DNA of 64,000 nucleotides, from the NCBI GenBank assembly GCA_963708235.1, contig OY970200.1:1240001-1304000 (forward strand), given 5' to 3'. Below the pieces are notes generated by a model. It was not told where the DNA came from and did no database searches. It worked only from the letters and a program-made list of their open reading frames with translations. Below, one piece after another: positions 49,701 to 56,282 of the stretch. Numbering within the stretch: the first letter of the stretch is position 1; each line of letters opens with the position of its first letter. The translations under genes and the position numbers were made by a program. The DNA is from G963708235 sp963708235 (lineage in GTDB: Bacteria; Actinomycetota; Acidimicrobiia; Spongiisociales; UBA5794).

Positions 49701-50487
49701 ACGCCCGGTGGGCTCGATGCCGGGGTCATCGCCCGGCTCGCCGGCCGGAGCGATGGTCGGCCCCGGTTCCCCGCAGCGAGCCGTCGACACCCGGTCGCCT
49801 GCGCTGCGGACGTCCCGGCCCCCGGCCGCCGCCCGTCGTCCCCGGGCGGGCGCCACCGGCACCGCCTCGGTGGGCTCGGCCCGGGCGATCCAGCGTCGCC
49901 ACGAGGGTGGCGTGACCCGCCAGTCGGTCCAGGTACCCGGGGTGCGTGATGACACACCGACGGGCACACTGGCTGGCACACGATCTGGCCCACCGTCCGG
50001 CGACCCGTCCCCGCCTGTGGCGACGCCAGTGGCCGCCGGGGTGCTCACCTCGGCCGCACTGGCCGCACCCGCCCCGGGCCAGGTCATCCGGCGCAAGGAG
50101 CTTCCGGCGGTCCGACCTGCCGCCGTTCCCGTCGGGGAACTCGGTGGCGGGTCCCGTGGCGGTCCCGGTGGTCCCACATCGAGGCCGACCACCCGCTCCG
50201 TCCCCAGGGAGACCTCTGTCGACGATCGGCAGGTGATCCGTCGATCCTCCACCGGCCACCAGGGCTCGCCGAGCGGGAGGTCGTCGTCGCGGTCGGCGCA
50301 ACGAGCCGAGACGGTGTCGGACACCTCGGTCCAGGACACCCGGGGCGCCGGCAACGGGACCGGCGGATCCGCCGAGCCGTCGACCTCGGCCCGGCTCGAT
50401 CAACTCGATGCAATGGTCGCCGCCCTCGAGGATCGCATCCTCGACCAGCTCGACCGACGTGGCGGACGTTTCCAGGGAGTGTGGTGA
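46741..50487 (+). CDS. 1,248-residue disordered Arg/Pro/Ser/Thr-rich eCIS-cluster protein
   Basis: Starts at ATG 46741 inside the end of the second tube gene. Apart from ~90 N-terminal residues (RTSRKVAEHALARRQFGRS, WLEFAPGMLGRTLADEPV) and a short C-terminal helix (LDQLDAMVAALEDRILDQLDRR then GGRFQGVW), the protein is low-complexity, basic and probably unfolded. A recurrent motif of small residues, V/I/L, Q or R, R, S/T (GVIRRFS, GVQRTIAD, LVRRSPAT, TLRRSSSD, QVIRRKEL, QVIRRSST) occurs many times. Three 15-bp minisatellites encode SQTPR, AQIPA and GLAHQ repeats. Position between tube initiator and LysM gene suggests a structural or baseplate-linked part. No helical tape-measure protein is apparent elsewhere, so it may set tube length, or be lumen cargo. 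Confidence 0.7.
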   Translation: MDSSPRTPRSWQDAPPLRTSRKVAEHALARRQFGRSRVERSVVPSVGRTGRRRLPQALGGTAPTGAGGSDDAEVGPPRWLEFAPGMLGRTLADEPVLGGDGASPDAPRRADRKADRHTHRSRHRTAAAHPDTRAPVVSRSVPGASVPAGPVRRPSGSAPSRASAGEASAGASGSPAAGVLRSGVDPGRPGPTAGPPTGGSPAGQPSRDRSLVSGAGSMAAAPTGRFASVVPPPIRQVAPPRALTTSVSTAWPVARRLDTGEGASKHPATTERPTTLRRSAVPVRPTATPPSTSGPSSMSPVGAPPTAPSSPVRSLPPAPAGSSSTGTGGRPGVARETASPAAIQRSPSSGGSHSGGAGDLGGDGGAGPDPIGSDRAPGELGRGLLPSPSGTPTTAAEISLMAATVAVPSPFVPVQRRVDHSADSNPVGRTQRQPRRNAPPLSPRPGFAGVEVSRSQTPRSQTPRSQTPRLHTPRSEPATPGIPGAPGSGDGPLGTAASGVIRRFSDSGVHTGGSGGGPAEPSGASGPTTAPTAAGVPHSPAPPAIPIRSVATDRSPSAGGRDSVSGGPPVVRRTSDGSAPAGLRSQPPAQNPTAQIPATQVAAVQIPAAQIPAAQIPAAQIPAAQVAAGQVAAGGTRAVQHPATRPLALPGRHTHTLERSFIPARSSAPSATPPLGASTPTTHNVPPVAGSGPGTLTMRPPATVLHTSPLGHPATPPGRGAGHVGAGVQRTIADPSPAASGLPVASHPAPPVTGLVRRSPATGTSSTATPMTAGPSVAGSDSAGRTAGGDTPRTVSAGPVAVSTAAAAMVRPTLVVAPRPAGPPSVGARRSLLPGPVPRVAGQPTVARRSLVGAGGAGSPHRGERPRQIRLASTGGPSTLRRSSSDTPTPLGQGTPVPIPATTHRRSPLDVGQRPVTISGDIGEAAIRRTGLADQGLAHQSLAHQHAPTDRPTRPGWGRHDGDPSPPPHIAAHGVPRVSRHLDRDPSRPVGSMPGSSPGSPAGAMVGPGSPQRAVDTRSPALRTSRPPAAARRPRAGATGTASVGSARAIQRRHEGGVTRQSVQVPGVRDDTPTGTLAGTRSGPPSGDPSPPVATPVAAGVLTSAALAAPAPGQVIRRKELPAVRPAAVPVGELGGGSRGGPGGPTSRPTTRSVPRETSVDDRQVIRRSSTGHQGSPSGRSSSRSAQRAETVSDTSVQDTRGAGNGTGGSAEPSTSARLDQLDAMVAALEDRILDQLDRRGGRFQGVW
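48098..48157. repeat. 15-bp tandem repeats (SQTPR units)
   Basis: Units at 48098-48112, 48113-48127 and 48128-48142 (consensus CCCGTTCCCAGACAC) with a degenerate fourth at 48143-48157, in frame in the 1,248-residue protein gene. Confidence 0.85.
48508..48642. repeat. Nine 15-bp tandem repeats (AQIPA/AQVAA units)
   Basis: Nine in-frame units of 15 bp. Four consecutive units (48553-48612) are identical, CAGATCCCTGCGGCC. The flanking ones alternate with CAGGTTGCGGCGGKC, showing a higher-order pattern of two unit types. Confidence 0.92.
49531..49575. repeat. Three 15-bp tandem repeats (GLAHQ units)
   Basis: Units 49531-49545, 49546-49560 and 49561-49575, consensus GGTCTGGCTCATCAG, in frame in the 1,248-residue protein gene. 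Confidence 0.82.
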
Positions 50488-51167
50488 TGGCGGTCGAGAA
50501 GGCATGGATCGAAGTGGAGACCGGCGCCAACATCGGCACCTCGGGAACCATCACCTGCATGTTCAACCCGGAGAAGCTCAACCTCTCCAAGAGTGCGAGT
50601 TGGATGCGCAAGAAGGGCACCTCGGGTGGCAATGCCCCCAGCATGGAGTTCTCGGAAGGGGAGGCGTCGAGCCTGACGCTCGATCTCACGCTCGACACCT
50701 CGGACACCGGGGAGTCGGTGACCCGGTACACCGACATGGTGCTCAAACTGATGGAGGTCAACGACGCCCTCCCCACCCAGAGCGCCATCAAGAAGCGACC
50801 CCCGTGGGTCCGGTTCCACTGGGGCGACTGGCATTCCTTCAAGTCCTATGTGAAGAGCGCCAACCTGTCGTTCACCTACTTCTCCAGCAGCGGTGTCCCG
50901 TTGCGGGCCACCGCCGCCGTGTCGCTGGAGCAGGTGGAGGACGACCCGAGCTGGTTGCCGCAGAACCCCACATCCGGCACCCCGGAGCCCCATCAGGTCC
51001 ACGACCTCCAGGTGGGGGAGACGCTCGACCGGCTCGCCGCCCGGTACTACGGCGAGTCCACCCGCTGGCGGGTGATCGCCGATGCCAACGGGATCGACGA
51101 TCCGCTCCGGGTCGCCCCGGGCACCCGACTCAAGGTGCCGCTCGCCGGGGATGTGCTCGATGCCTAG
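50487..51167 (+). CDS. LysM-containing eCIS tube-initiator protein (Pvc7/Afp7 type)
   Basis: 226 residues from ATG 50487, sharing one base with the previous stop (TGATG), with GGGAG upstream. The N-terminal ~160 residues show the family's start KAWIEVETG and CMFNPEKLNLSKSASWM, then PSMEFSEGEASSLTLDL and PPWVRFHWGDWHSFKSYVKSANLSFTYFSSSGVPLRA is the core region (given only to mark residues ~110-145). A LysM domain follows at ~168-219: LQVGETLDRLAARYYGE, WRVIADANGID and VAPGTRLKVP. In PVC and Afp this protein joins tube to spike. The stop overlaps the VgrG start. Confidence 0.9.
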   Translation: MAVEKAWIEVETGANIGTSGTITCMFNPEKLNLSKSASWMRKKGTSGGNAPSMEFSEGEASSLTLDLTLDTSDTGESVTRYTDMVLKLMEVNDALPTQSAIKKRPPWVRFHWGDWHSFKSYVKSANLSFTYFSSSGVPLRATAAVSLEQVEDDPSWLPQNPTSGTPEPHQVHDLQVGETLDRLAARYYGESTRWRVIADANGIDDPLRVAPGTRLKVPLAGDVLDA

Positions 51168-52938
51168 CGGACAGGCCACCTACGTCGTCGAGACCAAGAT
51201 CAAGGTCAACGGCAGCCTGCTGCCCAGCGCGATCTATGGCGACCTCGCCGATCTCCGGGTCGAGCAGGCGCTCGATGTCCCGGACCAGGCGACGTTGCGG
51301 TTCTTCGACCCCGATCTGGAGCTGGCCAACGGCTCGAGTTTTGCGATCGGCGATGCGCTGGTGATCGACATCACCAACACCGGCGGCACCACCGCCTCGA
51401 TCCTGTCCGGCGAGATCACCGCCGTCACCATCGAAACCGGGCCAGGGGGGATCTTCGAGCTCGTGGTCACCGCACTGGCCAAGACCCACCGCCTCGCTCG
51501 GGCGGTGCGGGTCCGCACGTTCGCCGACCAGACCGATTCCGACATCGTGTCGCAGATCGCCCAGGAGGAGGGTCTCAGCGTCGAGGCCGATTCCACCACC
51601 ATCACCCATCCCTATGTGCTCCAGGCCGAGAGCAACTACGCATTTCTCACCCGCCGGGCCCTTGCCCTCGGCTACCGGTGGTGGGTCGAGGACCGCACCC
51701 TCAAGTTCAAGAAGGTCGCCGAACCCGCCGAGGGCGCCTCGTATGACCGCGACCAGCTCATCTCGCTCCGGCTCAGGATGTCCAGCATCGACGCCGCCAG
51801 CGAGGTCACGGTGCGGGGATGGGACCCGGCACAGCAGCGGGCGGTGGTCGCCACGGCCACACCGTCCACCGGACTCGGCGAGGGTTTCGGGTCCGATGGA
51901 GCCGCCGCCAGCGGCGTCCCCGGCAAAGCCGCCGCGTTCGCCGCCGGGAAACGGTTCGCCTCGGGCAGCCTCGGTGACCAGTCCTCGGCCCAGGCGTACG
52001 CCGACGCCATCGGCCGCAAGGTGTCATCGGCTCATGTGTCGGTGCGGGGTGTGGTGGACGGCAACCCGGACCTTCGTCCGGGGAACACCGTCACCATCAA
52101 CGGTCTCGGCACCCAACTCTCCGGGAAGTTTGCAGTGACCGCCGTCGAACACGTCCTCGGGGCGGAATCCGGGTACCTCAGCCGATTCAAGTGCCAGGGC
52201 ATCGGCGGAGCCGACCTGGTCGATCTGCTGGCCCCACCGTCGGCATCCGGCTCGTTCCCCGGGTTGATGGTCGGGATCGTCACCAACCTCGAAGATCCCG
52301 ACGGACACGGTCGGGTCAAGGTGAAGTTCCCCACCCTCGCCGACGACGACGAGTCGGCGTGGGCCCGGCTGGCGCTGCCCGGTGCCGGACCACAGCGCGG
52401 TCTGCAACTGATGCCCGAGATCAACGACGAGGTCCTGGTCGGCTTCGAGCAGGGCGACCCGTCGCATCCGGTGGTGCTCGGTGGGCTGTGGAGCGCCCGG
52501 AACGCCCCGCCGCTCGCCAGCTCGGCGGCGGTCAAGTCCTCCGCCGTGGTCAGCCGGGTCCTTCACACCACCGCCGGTCACAAGATCGAGATCCACGAGG
52601 AATCCGGCGCCAACAAGATCCTGATCTCCCTGGCCGGCGACAAGGGATCGATCACGATGGAGGACGCCGCCATCGCCGTCGTATCCACCGGCGACATCTC
52701 GGTGACCGCCGACGGGGCGGTCACCGTCAAGGCCACCAAGGACCTCACCCTGGAGGGACAGAACGTGACGATCAAGGCAACCAACAAGGTGAATGTGCAA
52801 GGGGTCGAGGTGGGCGTCAAGGGGACGGCCAAGGCGGCGATCCAGGCCGCACAGACCGAAATCAAAGCCGATGCCACGCTGACGTTGTCGGCGGGGGCGA
52901 TGGCGGAACTCAAGGGAGCGATGGTGAAGCTCAATTGA
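51160..52938 (+). CDS. VgrG-like eCIS spike protein (Pvc8/Afp8 type)
   Basis: 592 residues from ATG 51160. Domains in order: gpD-like beta-barrel region (residues ~10-350, with ATLRFFDPDLEL, DIVSQIAQEEGLSVEAD and YAFLTRRALALGYRWWVED), gp5-type OB-fold (~366-450: MVGIVTNLEDPDGHGRVKV, WARLALPGAG, NDEVLVGFEQGDPSHPVVLG), and a C-terminal beta-helix needle with GVEVGVKG-type repeats to the end. The trimer forms the spike that the DUF4280 tip would sharpen. No effector domain is fused to its C-terminus. Confidence 0.95.
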   Translation: MPSGQATYVVETKIKVNGSLLPSAIYGDLADLRVEQALDVPDQATLRFFDPDLELANGSSFAIGDALVIDITNTGGTTASILSGEITAVTIETGPGGIFELVVTALAKTHRLARAVRVRTFADQTDSDIVSQIAQEEGLSVEADSTTITHPYVLQAESNYAFLTRRALALGYRWWVEDRTLKFKKVAEPAEGASYDRDQLISLRLRMSSIDAASEVTVRGWDPAQQRAVVATATPSTGLGEGFGSDGAAASGVPGKAAAFAAGKRFASGSLGDQSSAQAYADAIGRKVSSAHVSVRGVVDGNPDLRPGNTVTINGLGTQLSGKFAVTAVEHVLGAESGYLSRFKCQGIGGADLVDLLAPPSASGSFPGLMVGIVTNLEDPDGHGRVKVKFPTLADDDESAWARLALPGAGPQRGLQLMPEINDEVLVGFEQGDPSHPVVLGGLWSARNAPPLASSAAVKSSAVVSRVLHTTAGHKIEIHEESGANKILISLAGDKGSITMEDAAIAVVSTGDISVTADGAVTVKATKDLTLEGQNVTIKATNKVNVQGVEVGVKGTAKAAIQAAQTEIKADATLTLSAGAMAELKGAMVKLN

Positions 52939-53357
52939 CCACCGAAGCACGTCCATCCGCCGACTTCGTCGGCCGCGGTCTCGCCTTCCCGCTGCGGGTG
53001 GACGCCCAGGGACGGCTGGCGCTCACCATGGGCGGCGACGACATGGACGAGTCGCTGCGGCTGGTCATCTCGACCGCCCCCGGCGAACGCCCGATGCGCC
53101 CCCGGTTCGGGTGCGCCATCTGGGAACTGCTCTACGCCCCGATCAACCACACCACGCTCGGGGAGATGGCCTATGCGGTGCGGGTGGCGCTCGCCGAGTG
53201 GGAGCCACGGGTGATGGTCGAGGACGTCCGCACCTATCCGGCGCCCGGCGCCGACGGCACCGTCCTCATCGAGATCGACTACCGCATCCGCAGCACCAAT
53301 GACCGCCGCAACCTGGTGCATCCGTTCTATGTGATCCCGGAGGAAGGGGAACGATGA
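52935..53357 (+). CDS. eCIS baseplate wedge protein, gp25-like (Pvc9/Afp9 type)
   Basis: 140 residues from TTG 52935 in a TTGA overlap with the spike gene. The gp25/lysozyme-like fold of phage baseplates is recognisable: FVGRGLAFPLRVDAQG, LRLVISTAPGERPMRPRFGC, IWELLYAPINHTTLGEMAYAV and the C-terminal EIDYRIRSTNDRRNLVHPFY. gp25 initiates sheath assembly on the baseplate. The stop overlaps the baseplate-J gene by ATGA. Confidence 0.93.
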   Translation: MTTEARPSADFVGRGLAFPLRVDAQGRLALTMGGDDMDESLRLVISTAPGERPMRPRFGCAIWELLYAPINHTTLGEMAYAVRVALAEWEPRVMVEDVRTYPAPGADGTVLIEIDYRIRSTNDRRNLVHPFYVIPEEGER

Positions 53358-55285
53358 CACTTCCGGCTCCAAATCTCGACGACCGCCGGTTCCAGGACCT
53401 GGTGGACGAGGCCAAGCGGCTCATCACCGAGTACTGCCCCGAGTGGACAAACCACAACGTGTCCGACCCCGGGGTGGCATTGATCGAGCTGTTCGCCTAC
53501 ATGACCGAGATGACGCTGTTCCGGCTCAACCGCGTCCCGGACCGTCTCTACACGGTGTTCCTCAACATGGTCGGGATCGAGCAGTTCCCGGCGCAACCGG
53601 CGCGTACCGACCTCACCTTCTTCATCTCCCCCCAGGCGGAGGAGGTGCGGGTCCCGGAACAGACCGAGGTCAGCACCCGCACCGACGCCGGAGGGCAGGT
53701 GGTGTTCGTCACCGACCACGATCTCCAGCTCCGCCAGCCGGTGTTCAGCGCCTGCCTCACCGCACCGCCGGACGGGGGCTTTGCGGACCGCTGGGACGAC
53801 ATGCGGTTCCTGGAGGCGCGGGTGCGATGCTTCGATCCGTTGCTGCCGGGAGCGGCGATCTATTTCGGGTTCTCCGAGCCGCTTCCCTCCCACCTGCTCC
53901 GCTTCGATGTCAACGCCCGTCCCTCCGGTCTGGGGATCGCCCCCGGACATCCGCCGCTGGCGTGGGAAGCGTCCACCGAAGCCGGTTGGGCCAAGGCGAG
54001 ACTTCGCACCGACACCACCGGAGGGCTCAACCGCAACGGCATCATCGAGCTCGCCATGCCGCCGGCCCACGATCCGATGGTCCTCGGCGATCGGGAGGCG
54101 TACTGGGTCAGGGTCCAGCTGCTGACCCCGGAACCCGGCCAGTACGGGTACGGCGCCTCCCCGGAGCTGACCTCGGTGACGGTGGCCACGGTCGGAGGCG
54201 TGGTTGCCGCCCACCACGCCACACCGGTGGTCGGTGAGGTGCTGGGGACCAGCGACGGATCGCCCGGTCAGCGCTTCAAGGTCTCCCAGGCGCCGGTGTT
54301 GCCCCGCCGTGCCGGCGAGACGGTCCGGTTGATCACCTCCGAGGGGTCCGAGCCATGGGAAGAGGTCGACCATTTCGGCGGCTCGGGATCCGACGCCCCT
54401 CACTTCGTGTGGCATTCGTCGAGTGGCGAAATCGAGTTCGGACCCCAGGTCCGCCATTCCGACGGCACCGTGACCCAGCACGGCGGGATCCCCGCCCGCG
54501 GCGCCCAGATCGGGATCACCGGCTATCGGACCGGTGGCGGCGCCCAGGGCAATGTCGGCGCCGAGACCTTGCGGGTACTGCGGACCACGATCCCGTTCGT
54601 GACCGGTGTGGTCAATGCGGACTCGGCGGCAGGGGGGGTCGACCCCGAGACGGTCGAGGAGGCGAAGGCCCGGGCCCCCCTCACCCTCCGCACCGGGCGG
54701 CGTGCCGTCACCACCGGTGACGTTGCCCGCCTCGCCGCCGAATCCACCGGGGAACTGGCGCGGACCCACTGTGTGGAGCGCCGCAACGAGCCCGGTCATG
54801 TGCGTCTGCTGCTGGTGCCGGCGGTGACCGCCCCGATCCAGGAACAGACGATCGACCACTTCCTGCCGGCTGCCCACGTCTATGAGACCGTCGAAGCGTA
54901 TCTCGAGCCGCGACGGCTCATCGGCACCACCATCGACCTGACCACCCCCTTCTACGAAGGGGTGAGCATCTCGGTTCTGGTGCGCCGGGAAGACGATTTC
55001 GACCCGGGCGTCGTCGAGCAGCGGGTGCTGGAGACCCTGTACCGGTTCACCCACCCGCTGGTGGGCGGCCCGACCGGACGGGGCATTCCCTGGGGGTGGA
55101 CGGTGACCGCCGAGGAGATCCGCCAACTGGTCAACTCGGTCGACGGCGTCGCCATCGTCGACGATGTCGGGCTCTTCGCCGCCGATCTGCGGACCAGGCA
55201 ACGTCTGGGTGGCGCTCAGGAATCGTTGTCGCTCGGTCAGGACGCCCTGTTCCTCGGGTTCCAGCACCGTGTGGTGGTGCCATGA
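53354..55285 (+). CDS. eCIS baseplate assembly protein J-like (Pvc11/Afp11 type)
   Basis: 643 residues. The N-terminus LPAPNLDDRRFQDLVDEAKRLI with CPEWTNHNVSDPGVALIELFAYMTEMTLFRLNRVPDRLY spread over residues ~25-70 is typical of eCIS J proteins. The C-terminal half has the conserved GYRTGGGAQGNVGAETL, AAGGVDPETVEEAKARAPLTLRTGRRAVTTGDVARLA and LLVPAVTAP segments of the baseplate_J fold. It forms wedge dimers around the spike hub. Insertion regions in the middle (residues ~230-350) are longer than in phage J. The stop overlaps the next gene. Confidence 0.93.
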   Translation: MTLPAPNLDDRRFQDLVDEAKRLITEYCPEWTNHNVSDPGVALIELFAYMTEMTLFRLNRVPDRLYTVFLNMVGIEQFPAQPARTDLTFFISPQAEEVRVPEQTEVSTRTDAGGQVVFVTDHDLQLRQPVFSACLTAPPDGGFADRWDDMRFLEARVRCFDPLLPGAAIYFGFSEPLPSHLLRFDVNARPSGLGIAPGHPPLAWEASTEAGWAKARLRTDTTGGLNRNGIIELAMPPAHDPMVLGDREAYWVRVQLLTPEPGQYGYGASPELTSVTVATVGGVVAAHHATPVVGEVLGTSDGSPGQRFKVSQAPVLPRRAGETVRLITSEGSEPWEEVDHFGGSGSDAPHFVWHSSSGEIEFGPQVRHSDGTVTQHGGIPARGAQIGITGYRTGGGAQGNVGAETLRVLRTTIPFVTGVVNADSAAGGVDPETVEEAKARAPLTLRTGRRAVTTGDVARLAAESTGELARTHCVERRNEPGHVRLLLVPAVTAPIQEQTIDHFLPAAHVYETVEAYLEPRRLIGTTIDLTTPFYEGVSISVLVRREDDFDPGVVEQRVLETLYRFTHPLVGGPTGRGIPWGWTVTAEEIRQLVNSVDGVAIVDDVGLFAADLRTRQRLGGAQESLSLGQDALFLGFQHRVVVP

Positions 55286-55824
55286 GTGGGCTGTACCGCA
55301 ACCAGCTGCCGGCGGTCCTCGCCGGTGACGAGATGTTCGTCAACTTCGTCAGGATCTTCGAGGACATCGGGACCCCGCTCTACGACGCCGCCACCGGGTT
55401 TCCGTCGATGTTCGATCCGCATATCGCCCCTCCCGACCTCGCCCGGTACCTGGGGAGCTGGTTGGGACTGGCGATCGACGAGTTGCTCCCACCTGATCGG
55501 CGACGCAAGGTCACCGTGGCCGCCGCCCGGTATTTCGGTACCCGCGGCACCCGCGGTGCCCTCGAGGCGCTGCTGTCGGCGGTGACCGGTGGTTCGGCCG
55601 CCGTTGTCGACCCGGGATGGATCCGTCGTGAAGACGACGTGACCCCCATCCCCGCTGGGAACCGGACCTGGTCCGATCGTACGGAGGTGGAGGTGATCCT
55701 CTCCACGCGGGGGCGGGTCCCGCTCGACCGTCTCGAGGGTCTGCTCCGCAATGAGCTGCCCGCATGGGTACCGTTCCGGATCGTCGTCGAGGACGAGTCG
55801 GCTGTTGAGGAGGAAGCGTCCTGA
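55282..55824 (+). CDS. Phage tail protein I-like baseplate protein
   Basis: 180 residues from ATG 55282. It matches tail protein I/DUF-type proteins that follow baseplate J in actinobacterial eCIS: YRNQLPAVLAGDEMFVNFVRIFEDI, then SMFDPHIAPPDLARYLGSWLGLAIDE, AARYFGTRGTRGALEALLSAVTG. It probably corresponds to Pvc12/Afp12 in forming the wedge, though it is far shorter than Pvc12. No tail-fibre gene follows it. Confidence 0.85.
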   Translation: MSGLYRNQLPAVLAGDEMFVNFVRIFEDIGTPLYDAATGFPSMFDPHIAPPDLARYLGSWLGLAIDELLPPDRRRKVTVAAARYFGTRGTRGALEALLSAVTGGSAAVVDPGWIRREDDVTPIPAGNRTWSDRTEVEVILSTRGRVPLDRLEGLLRNELPAWVPFRIVVEDESAVEEEAS

Positions 55825-56252
55825 TGGTCGAAGTCGTCTGCCCGCAGTGCGGAACCGAGACCCGTCTCGACGAGGTCCGGCGCCACGCCGACTCGTTCTG
55901 TCCGGTGTGCGACTATCCGCTGTTCTGGGTGGTGGACCCGGTGGGTCCGACCATCATCGACCTCGAGGAAGCCGAACATCGGCGCCGGCTCCCCGGGGTT
56001 GCCGGGAAGCAGATCCTGGTGGCCCGGGCATGTTGGAACTGCTTCGAGGACAACCCGGCCGACGGCATCACCTGTGTCAGGTGTGGCTCCCCGCTCGATC
56101 CACCGGAAATCGTCGAGCCGCCTCCGCCGGTGGTCGTCGAGGTCGTGGCGCCGGAGCCCGAGCCGGCCACCGACTGGACGGTGTGGGTACTCGTGGGCGG
56201 ACTGCTGGTCTTCGTCCTCGTCGCCGCCCTCTGGGTACTCAACACTCTCTGA
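55824..56252 (+). CDS. Double zinc-ribbon protein with C-terminal membrane anchor
   Basis: 142 residues, last gene of the eCIS operon, its ATG sharing one base with the previous stop. Two treble-clef/zinc-ribbon pairs: CPQCGTETRL with CPVCDYPL, and CWNCFEDNPAD with CVRCGSPL. A Pro/Val-rich spacer leads to one transmembrane helix at the very C-terminus (VWVLVGGLLVFVLVAALWVL). Tail-anchored topology leaves the zinc ribbons in the cytoplasm. Coupling to the baseplate genes makes it a candidate for attaching the particle or its baseplate to the inner face of the cytoplasmic membrane; this is inference. Confidence 0.75.
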   Translation: MVEVVCPQCGTETRLDEVRRHADSFCPVCDYPLFWVVDPVGPTIIDLEEAEHRRRLPGVAGKQILVARACWNCFEDNPADGITCVRCGSPLDPPEIVEPPPPVVVEVVAPEPEPATDWTVWVLVGGLLVFVLVAALWVLNTL

Positions 56253-56282
56253 TCGGACGGCCCACCCGGCTCCCGTCTCCGC

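Noticed and set aside
43697..55285. Type VI secretion system
   Set aside because: No TssJ, TssL, TssM or ClpV and no TssB/TssC pair. The sheath is a single phage-type protein and the ATPase is of the Pvc15 type.
43697..55824. Prophage or phage-tail bacteriocin
   Set aside because: No capsid, portal, terminase, integrase, holin or endolysin genes, and the DUF4255, DUF4157, DUF4280, LysM and AAA+ genes are the eCIS set. The XerC at 4051 is the housekeeping recombinase 35 kb away.
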